From Suilimivivens sp964507235 (lineage in GTDB: Bacteria > Bacillota > Clostridia > Lachnospirales > Lachnospiraceae), in NCBI GenBank assembly GCA_964507235.1, contig CAZDPE010000003.1, positions 1-61,767 of the forward strand: a DNA stretch of 61,767 bases. Direction: 5' to 3'. The notes beneath the pieces were generated by a model. That model worked only from the letters and a program-made list of their open reading frames with translations. It did not search any database and was not told the DNA's origin. A program made the translations under genes and the position numbers. The first letter of the stretch is position 1. Each line of letters opens with the position of its first letter. Below are positions 34,704 to 44,080 of this stretch, piece by piece.

Positions 34704-34731
34704 TTGACATTGCAAAAAATTACTTTATAAT
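34704..34731 (+). promoter_or_regulatory. promoter of the alpha-galactosidase operon
   Basis: Near-consensus TTGACA (34704-34709) and TATAAT (34726-34731) with a 16-base spacer. Confidence 0.75.
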
Positions 34732-34747
34732 TTAAGTAAAAAGGTAA

Positions 34748-34763
34748 TTTTTTAGCTAAAAAA
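34748..34763. promoter_or_regulatory. candidate operator, perfect 16-base palindrome
   Basis: TTTTTTAGCTAAAAAA is a perfect palindrome with a central GC step, as LacI-family operators have, placed 17 bases after the -10 element. The half AGCTAAAAAA recurs at 41200-41209 in the promoter region of the mannan importer. The LacI-type regulator encoded at 39203 is a natural candidate. Confidence 0.45.
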
Positions 34764-34784
34764 ACAGATTCGGAGGCTTTTATT

Positions 34785-36974
34785 ATGTCAATTACTTTTT
34801 ATGAAAAAGAACAGATTTTTAAATTGGATACGAAAAATACTACTTATGCAATCGGCATTGTAGATGAAGATAAGTTTCTCGGACATATTTATTACGGAGC
34901 AAAGCTGAACGATTATCATCTGGGCTGTCTTATGCGTATTTCAGAAAATCCTTTTGTACCTTCAGAAAATAATCGTGACAGAGTTTCTTTTCTGGACAGC
35001 TTTGCTATGGAATATCCTGCAAATGGTCTTGGAGATTACCGCGAAAGCTGCATCAGCATCAGAACCTTAAGTGGGAATATGGGTTTGTCGCTTTCTTATG
35101 TATCTCATAAAATTACAGAGGGAAAAACGCCTTTTGAAGGACTTCCCTCTTCTTTTGGAAAGGAAAAAGAATGCAGCGTGCTGGAAATCCTGTGTGAGGA
35201 CAAAATAACAGGACTTCAGGCGGTTTTGCAATATGGCGTATTCAGCGATGCAGATGTAATTACACGAAGCGTAAAAGTAATCAATAACGGACAGGAAGCG
35301 GTTTATCTTACCAAGGTATATTCAGCTTGTCTGGATATGGATAATCAGGATTTTGAGGCTGTTTCCCTTCATGGCTCGTGGGCAAGAGAACGTCAGATTC
35401 AAACTGTGCCGGTAAGCCATGGCAAATACAGTGTGGAATCCATTCGGGGAGAATCCAGCCATCAGGATCATCCTTTTATGGCCCTTAAGACAAAGAATAC
35501 AACGCAGGAAACAGGAGAGGTTTATGCCATGCATTTTGTTTACTCCGGTAATTTTAAAGTGCAGGTGCAGTCAGACCAGTTTGACCAGGTGCGCATGGTG
35601 ATGGGAATCCATCCTGAAGGCTTTACCTGGAAGCTTAACAGGGGAGAGGCATTTCAGGCGCCTGAGGTGGTAATGGTGTATTCCAAAGAAGGCCTTGGAA
35701 AGATGAGCAGAACCTTCCATGATTTTTACAGGAAGCATTTAATCCGCAGTGAGTATAAGGATAAAAAGCGTCCCGTTTTAATCAATAACTGGGAAGCGAC
35801 TTATTTTGAATTTGATACGGAAAAACTGATTGCCATTGCAAAGGAAGCGTCCGGACTGGGTATTGAAATGCTGGTTATGGATGACGGCTGGTTTGGCGGC
35901 CGATGTGATGATAACAGAGCCCTTGGAGATTGGTTTGTTAATGAGGATAAATTAAAGGGCGGTTTAAAATACCTGGTTGATGAAGTAAATAAGCTTGGTA
36001 TGAAATTCGGCATCTGGTTTGAACCGGAAATGATTTCACCTGATTCTGATTTGTACAGAGCCCATCCTGATTGGGCAATTGCTATTCCGGGAAGGGAAGC
36101 AAGCCTTTGCAGAAACCAGTATGTGCTTGATTTAACCAGAAAAGAAGTGCGGGATTATGCCTATGAATGTGTGGCCAAAATTCTGCGCAGCGCCAATATT
36201 GAATATGTGAAGTGGGATATGAACAGACAGCTTTCCGATATAGGTTCGCTTGAGCTTCCTGCGGACAGAATGGGAGAGCTGTATCACAGATATGTGCTTG
36301 CTGTTTATGAAATGCAGGAAAGACTGATGCAGGAATTTCCCCATCTTCTGCTTGAGAACTGTTCCGGCGGCGGAGCAAGATTTGATCCGGGCATGCTGTA
36401 CTACAGCCCACAGATATGGTGCTCTGATGATACGGATGCAATTGAAAGATTAAAAATTCAGGAGGGAACAGCGCTTATTTATCCGCTCTCCTCCATGGGT
36501 GCTCATGTATCCGATTGTCCTAACCATACGGTTGGAAGAGTAACTCCTTTTGAAACAAGAGGCTATGTAGCCCTTGCGGGCACCTTCGGTTATGAACTGG
36601 ATGTTACAAGGATACCGGAAGAGGACAGAAATATGATACCCGAACAGGTGGCCATGTATCATAAATATAATGACCTTGTAAGGGAAGGTGATTATTACAG
36701 GATTGCTTCTTATGCGGAGAATCATTATTTTGACTGTTACGGTGTGGTAAGCAAGGATAAGAAAGAAGCTCTTTATACCTTTGTTCAGGTACTGAATCGT
36801 CCTAACTATCACAGCAGAAGAATAAAGCTGAAGGGGCTGGAGCCTGAAAAAACATACCGGATAGAAGGAGAAGAGAATACCTATACAGGCGAACTTCTGA
36901 TGAAGGCGGGAATTAATATTCAAAATCTCTGGGGAGATTTTCAGGGGCAGCTGATTCATCTTGTAGAAGCATAA
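34785..36974 (+). CDS. GH36 alpha-galactosidase
   Basis: 729 residues, the length of tetrameric GH36 alpha-galactosidases of Firmicutes. Catalytic nucleophile Asp478 in YVKWDMNRQLSD, acid/base Asp548 in IWCSDDTDAIERL; also VLINNWEATYFEF, LVMDDGWFGGRCDDN and ENCSSGGGARFDPG-like block (ENCSGGGARFDPG). No signal peptide, so it acts on imported galacto-oligosaccharides. It removes alpha-1,6 galactose from galactomannan or raffinose-type sugars. Own strong promoter and CGGAGG ribosome site. First gene of a GH36-GH36-LacI operon. Confidence 0.93.
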   Translation: MSITFYEKEQIFKLDTKNTTYAIGIVDEDKFLGHIYYGAKLNDYHLGCLMRISENPFVPSENNRDRVSFLDSFAMEYPANGLGDYRESCISIRTLSGNMGLSLSYVSHKITEGKTPFEGLPSSFGKEKECSVLEILCEDKITGLQAVLQYGVFSDADVITRSVKVINNGQEAVYLTKVYSACLDMDNQDFEAVSLHGSWARERQIQTVPVSHGKYSVESIRGESSHQDHPFMALKTKNTTQETGEVYAMHFVYSGNFKVQVQSDQFDQVRMVMGIHPEGFTWKLNRGEAFQAPEVVMVYSKEGLGKMSRTFHDFYRKHLIRSEYKDKKRPVLINNWEATYFEFDTEKLIAIAKEASGLGIEMLVMDDGWFGGRCDDNRALGDWFVNEDKLKGGLKYLVDEVNKLGMKFGIWFEPEMISPDSDLYRAHPDWAIAIPGREASLCRNQYVLDLTRKEVRDYAYECVAKILRSANIEYVKWDMNRQLSDIGSLELPADRMGELYHRYVLAVYEMQERLMQEFPHLLLENCSGGGARFDPGMLYYSPQIWCSDDTDAIERLKIQEGTALIYPLSSMGAHVSDCPNHTVGRVTPFETRGYVALAGTFGYELDVTRIPEEDRNMIPEQVAMYHKYNDLVREGDYYRIASYAENHYFDCYGVVSKDKKEALYTFVQVLNRPNYHSRRIKLKGLEPEKTYRIEGEENTYTGELLMKAGINIQNLWGDFQGQLIHLVEA

Positions 36975-37018
36975 ATTGCGGAAAAATCATTATAAAACAG
37001 CATGGAAGGGACAAAAAA

Positions 37019-39172
37019 ATGACAGCAGGAACGGCAGAATATGTAAAGAAATGGATTCGGATTGAGGAAGACGGCATTTACCTTGTTTTTGGAATTACGG
37101 CTGATGACCAGTTAAAGCTTTTTCATTTTTCATCCGTACCTATGGGGGAATTGGAAGAAAGCGAACTGTTTATTAAAGAAGGTTTTCAGATAGTACAGGT
37201 TAATTTTTCCGGTTATAACAGACCTTATGAAAAACATGGAAATAAACATATTGTAACGGCACCGGGATATCTGCTTACTTTTGTGGATATGAAAGATGAG
37301 CAGGGGGAAGAAGGACGGAAGCTGACTATCACACAGAAGGATGAAATGACAGGGGCGAAAGTGATTTCTGTCTGGCAGTTTTATGCAGGTACATCTACTG
37401 TCAGAATGCAGCATACGGTGATAAATGAAGGGGAGCAGACGCAGACGCTGGAGTATATTTCTTCTTTTTATTATCTGGGAATAGAAAAAGAGGGAAAGAC
37501 AAGCTCTGATGAAAAGATGAAACTGACATATGCCTATAATGGCTGGCAGAAGGAGTTTAATTTTCATTCTTACAGTTTTCCCGAGCTGGGACTTGCACAG
37601 ACGCAGCCTACCGTTTATCAAAGAACCTCTAACACGATTGAACTTACGAATACGGGAAACTGGTCAACGAAGAAGTATCTCCCTATGGGTTATCTGGAGA
37701 ACACCGATGGAAATACCGCTCTTTACTGGCAGATTGAGCATAATGGCTCGTGGCATGCGGAAATCGGTGATGTAAACGGTCATTTTTATCTGGCCTTAAG
37801 CGGACCTGCTGAGGTTCAGTCCCACTGGTTCCAGAACTTAAAGCCTGGAGAAAGCTTTACTACTGTACCGGCAGCAGTGGGCGTCTGCACCGGGGACTTT
37901 GCAAAGGCTATGGGGCAGCTCACTTCCTACCGCCGTAAAATCAGGCGGCCTAATCAGGACAATGAGAAGCTTCCTGTTATTTTTAATGATTATATGAACT
38001 GCCTGTTCGGCGATCCGACTACGGAAAAGGAGCTTCCTCTTATTGATGCAGCAGCGGAAATGGGCTGTGAATATTATGTGATTGACGCCGGCTGGTATGC
38101 CCCCGGGCAGTGGTGGGACAGCGTAGGTGAGTGGCAGGAGTCCAGAGAACGTTTTCCGAAGGGCGTAAAAGAGGTTACGGATTATATCCGTGCGAAAGGA
38201 ATGATTCCCGGTCTGTGGCTTGAGCTTGAAGTGATGGGAATTAACTGTGAAAAGGCAAAAAAAGCGCCGGATGACTGGTTTTTTATCCGTCATGGAAAGC
38301 GCGTCTATGACAGAAGCAGATATCAGCTGGATTTCAGAAATCCGGAGGTAATTGCCCATGTTGATGAGGTAATTGACAGGGTAGTAAGGGAGTATGGAGT
38401 CGGTTATATCAAAATGGATTATAACATTGAGCCGGGAATCGGGACAGAGCTGTATGCGGACAGCCCGGGCGCCGGAATGCTGGCTCATGAAAGGGCATAT
38501 TTAAGGTGGCTGGAGGGCGTTTTTGAGCGGTACCCCGATTTAGTGATTGAAAACTGTTCAAGCGGAGGACTTAGAATTGATTATGCCATGCTTTCCAGAT
38601 ACAGCATTCAGTCTACCAGTGATCAGGAAGACTACCGGAATTATGCAACTATTTCAGCGAACGCCTGCGCCGGGCTGACGCCGGAACAGGCGGCGGTCTG
38701 GTCTTATCCGCAAAGGGACGGGGATGAGGAAGAAACGATTTATAATATGGTAAATGCCATGCTTCTCCGGATTCATCAAAGTGGGCATTTGAAGGAGCTT
38801 TCTGAGGAAAGAAAGGCGCTTGTAAAAGAAGGAATTGATTATTACAAGACTATCAGGGAGGACATAAAAAAAGCGCTGCCGGATTGGCCGTGGGGACTTG
38901 CAGACAGCCGTGATAACTGGCTTTGCAGTGTTCTTAAGACGGAGAAAAAAGCATATCTTGCAATATGGAGAAGAGGCGGCAGTGAAGACAGCAGGAAAAT
39001 TCCGCTTGGTCATCTGTTTGAAGGGGAACGGGAGCTTTCGGTAAAACTCGCTTATCCTTCAGGGGACGAACAGGAAAACTGCAGTTACGGTTATTTGGAT
39101 AAAGAGAAGGCCCTGCAGGTAAAATACAGCAGGCCTGTAATGGCGAGAATCTTTGAGATTGAAAGTCGTTAG
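37019..39172 (+). CDS. second GH36 enzyme, putative alpha-galactosidase
   Basis: 717 residues, GH36 barrel but clearly different from its neighbour. Nucleophile Asp467 in YIKMDYNIEPG, acid/base Asp535 in QSTSDQEDYRNY, plus YYVIDAGWYAPGQWWDSVGEW (in pieces), GLWLELEVMGINCEKA and ENCSSGGLRIDYAML. No signal peptide. The WYAPGQWWD active-site loop differs from the WFGGRCDDN of the first enzyme, so substrate preference is probably different (for example internal versus terminal galactose, or another alpha-galactoside). It starts 44 bases after the first GH36 with GGAAGGG ahead. Confidence 0.85.
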   Translation: MTAGTAEYVKKWIRIEEDGIYLVFGITADDQLKLFHFSSVPMGELEESELFIKEGFQIVQVNFSGYNRPYEKHGNKHIVTAPGYLLTFVDMKDEQGEEGRKLTITQKDEMTGAKVISVWQFYAGTSTVRMQHTVINEGEQTQTLEYISSFYYLGIEKEGKTSSDEKMKLTYAYNGWQKEFNFHSYSFPELGLAQTQPTVYQRTSNTIELTNTGNWSTKKYLPMGYLENTDGNTALYWQIEHNGSWHAEIGDVNGHFYLALSGPAEVQSHWFQNLKPGESFTTVPAAVGVCTGDFAKAMGQLTSYRRKIRRPNQDNEKLPVIFNDYMNCLFGDPTTEKELPLIDAAAEMGCEYYVIDAGWYAPGQWWDSVGEWQESRERFPKGVKEVTDYIRAKGMIPGLWLELEVMGINCEKAKKAPDDWFFIRHGKRVYDRSRYQLDFRNPEVIAHVDEVIDRVVREYGVGYIKMDYNIEPGIGTELYADSPGAGMLAHERAYLRWLEGVFERYPDLVIENCSSGGLRIDYAMLSRYSIQSTSDQEDYRNYATISANACAGLTPEQAAVWSYPQRDGDEEETIYNMVNAMLLRIHQSGHLKELSEERKALVKEGIDYYKTIREDIKKALPDWPWGLADSRDNWLCSVLKTEKKAYLAIWRRGGSEDSRKIPLGHLFEGERELSVKLAYPSGDEQENCSYGYLDKEKALQVKYSRPVMARIFEIESR

Positions 39173-39202
39173 TTGATAAAAGAGGAAACGGAGGAGAAAA
39201 AC

Positions 39203-40222
39203 ATGGCAAAGGCAGTAAAACTGGCTGATATTGCTAAGATAATGAATGTCAGCACGGTGACTGTTTCTAAGGCATTGTCAAATCAGAAGGGCGTCAGTGA
39301 GGAAATGCGTGAGAAAATCAAGCAGCTGGCGAAGGAAATGGGATACCGCTCGCCGTCAGAAGCAAAAATGATGAGCGCGAAGAAAAGCTATAACATCGGT
39401 ATTATTGTTTCGGAGAGGTATCTTGACCAGTATGAGTCTTTTTACTGGAAAATGTATCAGGCGGTGGCGACAAAAGCCGTTATCAAAGAATGCTTTACCA
39501 TGTTGGAGGTCCTCAGTCTTGAAACAGAGCAGAATCTGGAGCTTCCCAAGCTCCTGAAGGAGCATAAAACGGAAGGAATGATAATCCTTGGTCTTTTGAA
39601 GGAAGACTATCTGAATTTACTGGAACAGAATATTGATGTGCCCTTTATCTGCCTGGATTTCTATGACAGAAAGCATGAATGCGACGCTGTAGTGACGGAT
39701 AATTTTTATGGAATGTATAAGCTGACCAATTATCTGTTTGAAATGGGACATAAAGATATTGCCTATGTGGGAACGCTGCTTTATACCGGCAGTATTACAG
39801 ACAGATATTTCGGATATGCAAAGGCGCTTATGGAAAACGGACAGCAGGTCCGAAATGAGTGGATTATAGAAGACAGGAATATTGAGGACGGTCAGAGGGA
39901 TGATGATTTTGAATTCAAATTTCCTGAAAAAATGCCTACGGCGTTTGTCTGTAACTGCGATCTGACAGCGGGAGAATTTATTAATGTTCTGAAAAAAAGA
40001 GGCTACAGGGTGCCGGAGGATATTTCGGTAGTGGGTTTCGATAATTATATACATCCCGGAATCTGTGATGTGAGGATTACTACCTATGAAGTGGATATTA
40101 AGGAAATGGCAGGAAAAACAATCAATAACCTGCTGAAAAAAATGTCGGGCGAACATTATAAGCAGGGAATTTCCATTGTGGAAGGGCATATGGTGATAAA
40201 GGACAGCGTAAGAAGATTATAA
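39203..40222 (+). CDS. LacI-family transcriptional regulator
   Basis: 339 residues from ATG 39203, with GGAGGAG six bases ahead; the frame extends to 39173 without a ribosome site. N-terminal helix-turn-helix VKLADIAKIMNVSTVTVSKALS and hinge helix region, then a periplasmic-binding-like sensor domain (NIGIIVSERYLDQYESFY; DISVVGFDNYIHPG). It likely controls the two GH36 genes ahead of it and perhaps the mannan importer, through the palindrome at 34748 and the related site at 41200. It converges with the AraC gene, with a 6-base overlap. Confidence 0.9.
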   Translation: MAKAVKLADIAKIMNVSTVTVSKALSNQKGVSEEMREKIKQLAKEMGYRSPSEAKMMSAKKSYNIGIIVSERYLDQYESFYWKMYQAVATKAVIKECFTMLEVLSLETEQNLELPKLLKEHKTEGMIILGLLKEDYLNLLEQNIDVPFICLDFYDRKHECDAVVTDNFYGMYKLTNYLFEMGHKDIAYVGTLLYTGSITDRYFGYAKALMENGQQVRNEWIIEDRNIEDGQRDDDFEFKFPEKMPTAFVCNCDLTAGEFINVLKKRGYRVPEDISVVGFDNYIHPGICDVRITTYEVDIKEMAGKTINNLLKKMSGEHYKQGISIVEGHMVIKDSVRRL

Positions 40223-41110
40223 TATTTTGTTTTGTTTATATTCCAGAGGAGTCTGGCCGGTAAATTTCTTAAAAAGGGAAATAAAATGATTGGTATTGTC
40301 AATGCCTACCCGGCTTCCCACTTCATGGACTTTTAAAGAGGTAGTAAGAAGCAGGTGCTTTGCTACCTCTATTCTTTTTCTGTTCAGATATTGCAGGGGC
40401 GACATATGAAAGGCGGCTCCGAATTCCCTGCAGAGTCTGTATTTGCTGATATGAAAATATTCTTCAAGGCTGTCAAGAGAATAATCTTCCTGAAATTTGG
40501 TATCAAACAATTCCTTCATTTCATTTAAATAAGAAGAAATAAGCTGGGAAGGAGAGCTGTCCGCCAGCTGATAAACGATACAGCTTGTAATAATGGTATT
40601 CAGCAGCGCAGATGATGACAGCACAGAAGTTATTTGCCCGGATATGTCAAAAACAGACAGCTTTTCAAGGCATAATGCTGTTTCCGAATAAGGAGGCAGG
40701 GGCATTATGGCGGTGTTTCCCGGCAATAAATCATAGTAGCTTGAAAGCTGGTTCCCCGATATAAATAAAATCTGGTATTCCCAGGGTGCAATGGCGATAT
40801 CCAGACGAAAGCGTTCATGGCAGTCTAAAAATAAAAGAGAGGACTGCATGAGAGTGTAAACCTGATTCTGAATCAGCAGTTTGCCGCAGCCTTTTTTTGT
40901 ATAAAGCAGCATGTAACAGTCAAGAGAACGAATATCGAAGGAATACGGTGAAAAAGCCTGAATTACGCCGCCTGACAGGATTTGGAGAAAGGGAGAATCG
41001 GAATCGGGTTCTTCTTTATAAATATGTCCCAGAAATTCTTCGGGATTATGTTCGGATGAAAGCTTAGGCGCAGACACCAGTGACTCCAAAAAGGAAGTTT
41101 TTATATTCAT
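40217..41110 (-). CDS. AraC-family transcriptional regulator
   Basis: 298 residues starting at the ATG at 41110, which is preceded by GAGGAGATGGG; an upstream in-frame start at 41170 has no such site. Residues 1-190 form a cupin-like ligand-binding domain (GGVIQAFSPYSFDIRSLD, CGKLLIQNQVYTLMQSSLLFLD); the last 100 are the AraC double helix-turn-helix (YSLDSLEEYFHISKYRLCREF; TNHFISLFKKFTGQTPLEY). It is divergent from the mannan importer operon and is its likely activator in response to a mannan-derived sugar. Confidence 0.9.
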   Translation of the reverse strand: MNIKTSFLESLVSAPKLSSEHNPEEFLGHIYKEEPDSDSPFLQILSGGVIQAFSPYSFDIRSLDCYMLLYTKKGCGKLLIQNQVYTLMQSSLLFLDCHERFRLDIAIAPWEYQILFISGNQLSSYYDLLPGNTAIMPLPPYSETALCLEKLSVFDISGQITSVLSSSALLNTIITSCIVYQLADSSPSQLISSYLNEMKELFDTKFQEDYSLDSLEEYFHISKYRLCREFGAAFHMSPLQYLNRKRIEVAKHLLLTTSLKVHEVGSRVGIDNTNHFISLFKKFTGQTPLEYKQNKIL

Positions 41111-41496
41111 AAATTCCCATCTCCTCATCTTCTTTTTACCAAGTATATTATATTTTGCATATTTTATCAATTTATTATTTTAAATTAATTAAAAAATAAA
41201 GCTAAAAAATTAGTTAATTTAAGCTAATAATTAATAAAATGTAAATTTTGGGTCAAAAATTGGGAAATTTTGATATACAAAATGCATAAATTATGAGGAT
41301 TAAATTTGTGGAAAAAGAAGAAATGACTAAAATATGCAAGAATAGTATATTATATACAACAATAAGTGATGATTAAAAAATCTAATTAAATATAATTAAA
41401 ATTAAGTTACGAAGGTGACTTGCCGCCAAAAAGAATTAAATCAGCGGCGGCAGAGAAAACAGTTTTAGCAACATTTAAAAAGGAGGATAAGTTATT
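41111..41496 (+). promoter_or_regulatory. control region of the mannan importer operon
   Basis: A 386-base AT-rich stretch with no gene. AGCTAAAAAA (41200-41209) repeats half of the palindrome ahead of the GH36 operon, and a second AGCTAATAA follows at 41222. AAATTTTG occurs at 41243-41250 and 41265-41272, 22 bases apart, two helical turns, a possible AraC-type site. A weak promoter ATGACT (41323-41328) / TATATT (41346-41351), 17-base spacer, lies about 145 bases before the gene. The leader has a hairpin, TGCCGCC (41421-41427) with GGCGGCA (41446-41452), without T-run. Confidence 0.4.
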
Positions 41497-42963
41497 ATGA
41501 AACTGAAAAAGGTTTTAGCGCTTACTCTTGCAGCAGCAATGACATTATCATTAGTTGCATGCGGCGGAAGCAGCGACGATTCAGGTTCTGCAGACACAAC
41601 TACAGATACTGCTGATACTGCAGAAACTACAGACACCACAGACACAGCAACACAGGAGGAAACCACTGATACAGCTGAAGCTGAAACTCCCGAGGGAGTT
41701 CCTTCCTATTCACAGATTACAGTAGGAACAGATTACACAGATTTAACAGCAAGCATTAAGTGGATTCACCACAAGACAGACCGTGAAGAAGACGGTACTA
41801 TTGCAGCTATGATAGCTGAATTCAACAAGGTATATCCTAACATCACAGTTGAAACAGAAGGCGTAACGGATTATGCAGAAGACTCACTGCTTCGTCTTTC
41901 CACAGGCGACTGGGGTGACATTATGTTCATTCCCGCAGTAGACAAGGCTGACTTAAGCACATATTTCTATCCTATTGATACACTTGCAAATCTTGATGCA
42001 GAAATCAATTTCGCAAATATCTGGGAATATGACGGAATCAGCTATGGTGTTCCTTACATGGCAAATGCACAGGGCGTTCTGTATAACAAGGCAGTATTTG
42101 AAGCTGCAGGAATCACAGAGCTTCCTACAACTCCTACAGAGTTCCTTGAAGATTTACAGTTAATCAAGGATAACACAGATGCAATTCCTCTGTATACCAA
42201 CTATGCAGCAGGATGGACCATGGGTGCATGGGATGCTTACATCGGATGTGTATCAAATGGTGATGACACTTATATGAACCAGAAATTTGTTCATACCGCA
42301 TCTCCTTTTGAAGATCCCGGTGATGATACAGGTATTTACAATCTGTACAGAATTCTTTATGAAGCAGTAGCTGACGGCTTAATTGAAGAAGACTATACAA
42401 CAACCGACTGGGAAGGCTGCAAGGGTATGCTGAACAACGGTGAAATCGGTACAATGGTACTTGGTTCATGGGCATATGCCCAGATGGTTGAAGCCGGTGA
42501 CCACGGTGAAGATGTTGGATACATGCCGTTCCCTATAACAGTTGGCGGAACACAGTATGCATTGGCAGGCGGTGACTACAGCTATGGCATCAACGTTAAC
42601 TCTTCTGATGAGAACAAGACAGCTGCTATGGTATTCATTAAATGGATGACAGAGGAATCCGGATGGTGCTATAACGAAGGCGGCTACACAGTAGATAAGG
42701 ATGGCGAAAATCCTGATTTGTATGCTGCATTTGACGGCGCTACAGTATTAAGCGACCAGCCTGCCCTTGACGGCGAAGCTGATTTCTTAAATCAGATGAA
42801 CTCTGAATCCGAACTTTCCTTCAATGCAGGAGGAAACGCTAAGGTACAGAGAATCGTTGAAGCGGGAGCTACGGGTTCTGAAAGCTTTGATGATATTATG
42901 GCTGACTGGACAGCTGCTTGGAATGCGGCACAGGAAGAACTTGGTATTGAAGTATTATACTAA
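41497..42963 (+). CDS. mannooligosaccharide-binding lipoprotein of an ABC transporter
   Basis: 488 residues. Signal peptide with lipobox LVAC (Cys22), a Ser/Thr/Asp low-complexity spacer to about residue 65, then a type-1 solute-binding fold (ASIKWIHHKTDREEDGTIAAMIAEF in part; YGVPYMANAQGVLYNKAVFEAAG; GDYSYGINVNSSDENKTAAMVF in pieces). Anchored outside the membrane, it should capture the oligosaccharides processed by the downstream epimerase and GH130 enzymes. In the mannan locus of Roseburia intestinalis a homologous protein binds mannooligosaccharides; the same role here is inference from operon content. Ribosome site AGGAGG. Confidence 0.88.
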   Translation: MKLKKVLALTLAAAMTLSLVACGGSSDDSGSADTTTDTADTAETTDTTDTATQEETTDTAEAETPEGVPSYSQITVGTDYTDLTASIKWIHHKTDREEDGTIAAMIAEFNKVYPNITVETEGVTDYAEDSLLRLSTGDWGDIMFIPAVDKADLSTYFYPIDTLANLDAEINFANIWEYDGISYGVPYMANAQGVLYNKAVFEAAGITELPTTPTEFLEDLQLIKDNTDAIPLYTNYAAGWTMGAWDAYIGCVSNGDDTYMNQKFVHTASPFEDPGDDTGIYNLYRILYEAVADGLIEEDYTTTDWEGCKGMLNNGEIGTMVLGSWAYAQMVEAGDHGEDVGYMPFPITVGGTQYALAGGDYSYGINVNSSDENKTAAMVFIKWMTEESGWCYNEGGYTVDKDGENPDLYAAFDGATVLSDQPALDGEADFLNQMNSESELSFNAGGNAKVQRIVEAGATGSESFDDIMADWTAAWNAAQEELGIEVLY

Positions 42964-43003
42964 TTTGAAGCCTTGAATTCGGCAGTATTTGAGGATTGAT
43001 ATG

Positions 43004-43033
43004 GAGCCGGGGGGAGGTATCTCCCCCCGGCTC
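43004..43033 (+). other. 13-bp GC-rich hairpin after the binding-protein gene
   Basis: GAGCCGGGGGGAG (43004-43016) and CTCCCCCCGGCTC (43021-43033) pair perfectly around a GTAT loop; no T-run. Very stable. It likely protects the binding-protein mRNA and lowers expression of the permease genes relative to it. Confidence 0.65.
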
Positions 43034-43075
43034 TGATATATCCAGGATGTATCTGTTATCAGGAGGAAAGAGAGT

Positions 43076-44080
43076 ATGGCAATGGTTCAGGCTGTTAGGC
43101 CGAAAAAGAAAAAAACTTTTGGGGAATGGGCGAAAAGCAGGGACGGACAGAAAGTGTTTGTTATGATTGCCTTTATGATTATCCCGTTGGTATTATTATT
43201 TACCTTTACTTATCTGCCTTTTGCAGAAATGTTTGGTTTCAGCTTTTATGATATGAAATATATCGGGGCAAGAAAGTATGTGGGACTTAAGAATTATCTT
43301 AAGGTATTTCAAAGAGATGACTGTTTTGGCGCATTGAAATTAAGTATATATTATATGGTTGGTTCCGTGGTGCAGCTGGCGCTTGCCTTGTATCTGGCAA
43401 CTATTTTAAGCTTTAAGGTAAAAGGGGGAAGTATATTTAAGGGATTTATGTTTTTTCCTTATCTGATTAATGGCATTGCTATTGGTTTTATCTTTAAATT
43501 CTTCTATACCAGAGGCTTCGTGTTCGATACAGTGCTTCAGTGGTGCGGATTTCAGCTTGACAATCTGCCCTACTGGCTAAAGGATCAGAGGATTAATAAT
43601 ATTTCCCTGGTAGGCACCTCCGTATGGCGTTATTTCGGGCAGAATATGGTACTTTTTATCGGAGCCATCATGTCTGTGGATTCGGAATTATATGAAGCGG
43701 CTATGCTGGACGGCGCCAACAGGTTCCAGCAGTTTAAATATATTATTCTTCCAAGTATCAAAACTATTATTACATTGAATGTTATCCTGTCAATTACAGG
43801 TTCCTTAAGCGCATTTGAACCTCCTTATGTTATTACCGACGGCGCAAACGGCACGGGTACTTATTTTGTAGTTATGCATGAAATTGCACATACCCAGCAG
43901 AAGGTTGGCCTGGCTTCGGCGATGGCAATTGTTCTTCTGATGATTATTTTTGCGGTAACTATCTTACAGAAGCTGTTCTTTAAATATGTATTTAGGAGCG
44001 CTGAGGATGAGGATAAGAATGCAGCTGCAAAGCGTGAGAAAAAGCTGGCGAAACTGGCAGCTGGAAAGGAGGGCAGATAA
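43076..44080 (+). CDS. ABC sugar permease, MalF type
   Basis: 334 residues, six membrane segments after a basic N-terminus (KKKKTFGEWAKSRDGQK). ATPase-contact loop YEAAMLDGANRFQQFKYIILPSI. The C-terminus ends in a Lys/Ala-rich cytosolic tail (EDKNAAAKREKKLAKLAAGKEG). Start preceded by AGGAGG. It ends one base before the start of the second permease. No ATPase gene in the locus. Confidence 0.92.
   Translation: MAMVQAVRPKKKKTFGEWAKSRDGQKVFVMIAFMIIPLVLLFTFTYLPFAEMFGFSFYDMKYIGARKYVGLKNYLKVFQRDDCFGALKLSIYYMVGSVVQLALALYLATILSFKVKGGSIFKGFMFFPYLINGIAIGFIFKFFYTRGFVFDTVLQWCGFQLDNLPYWLKDQRINNISLVGTSVWRYFGQNMVLFIGAIMSVDSELYEAAMLDGANRFQQFKYIILPSIKTIITLNVILSITGSLSAFEPPYVITDGANGTGTYFVVMHEIAHTQQKVGLASAMAIVLLMIIFAVTILQKLFFKYVFRSAEDEDKNAAAKREKKLAKLAAGKEGR

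Larger units (their letters stand above)
34692..34776 (+). promoter_or_regulatory. long-range stem that could mask the GH36 ribosome site
   Basis: CCTCCGAATTTG (34692-34703) is complementary to CAGATTCGGAGG (34765-34776), 12 pairs with one G-U, and the right arm contains the GH36 ribosome site CGGAGG. The left arm lies just upstream of the -35 element, so it is present only in RNA reading through from the upstream operon. The pairing is seen directly; its effect is inference. Confidence 0.5.

Noticed and set aside
37019..39172. Second GH36 as a recent duplicate of the first
   Set aside because: The two proteins differ in length and in active-site loops and share only family motifs, so they are old paralogues.
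40217..40222. Overlap of the LacI and AraC genes as a sign of error
   Set aside because: They converge and overlap by six bases at their stops, which is normal in compact genomes.
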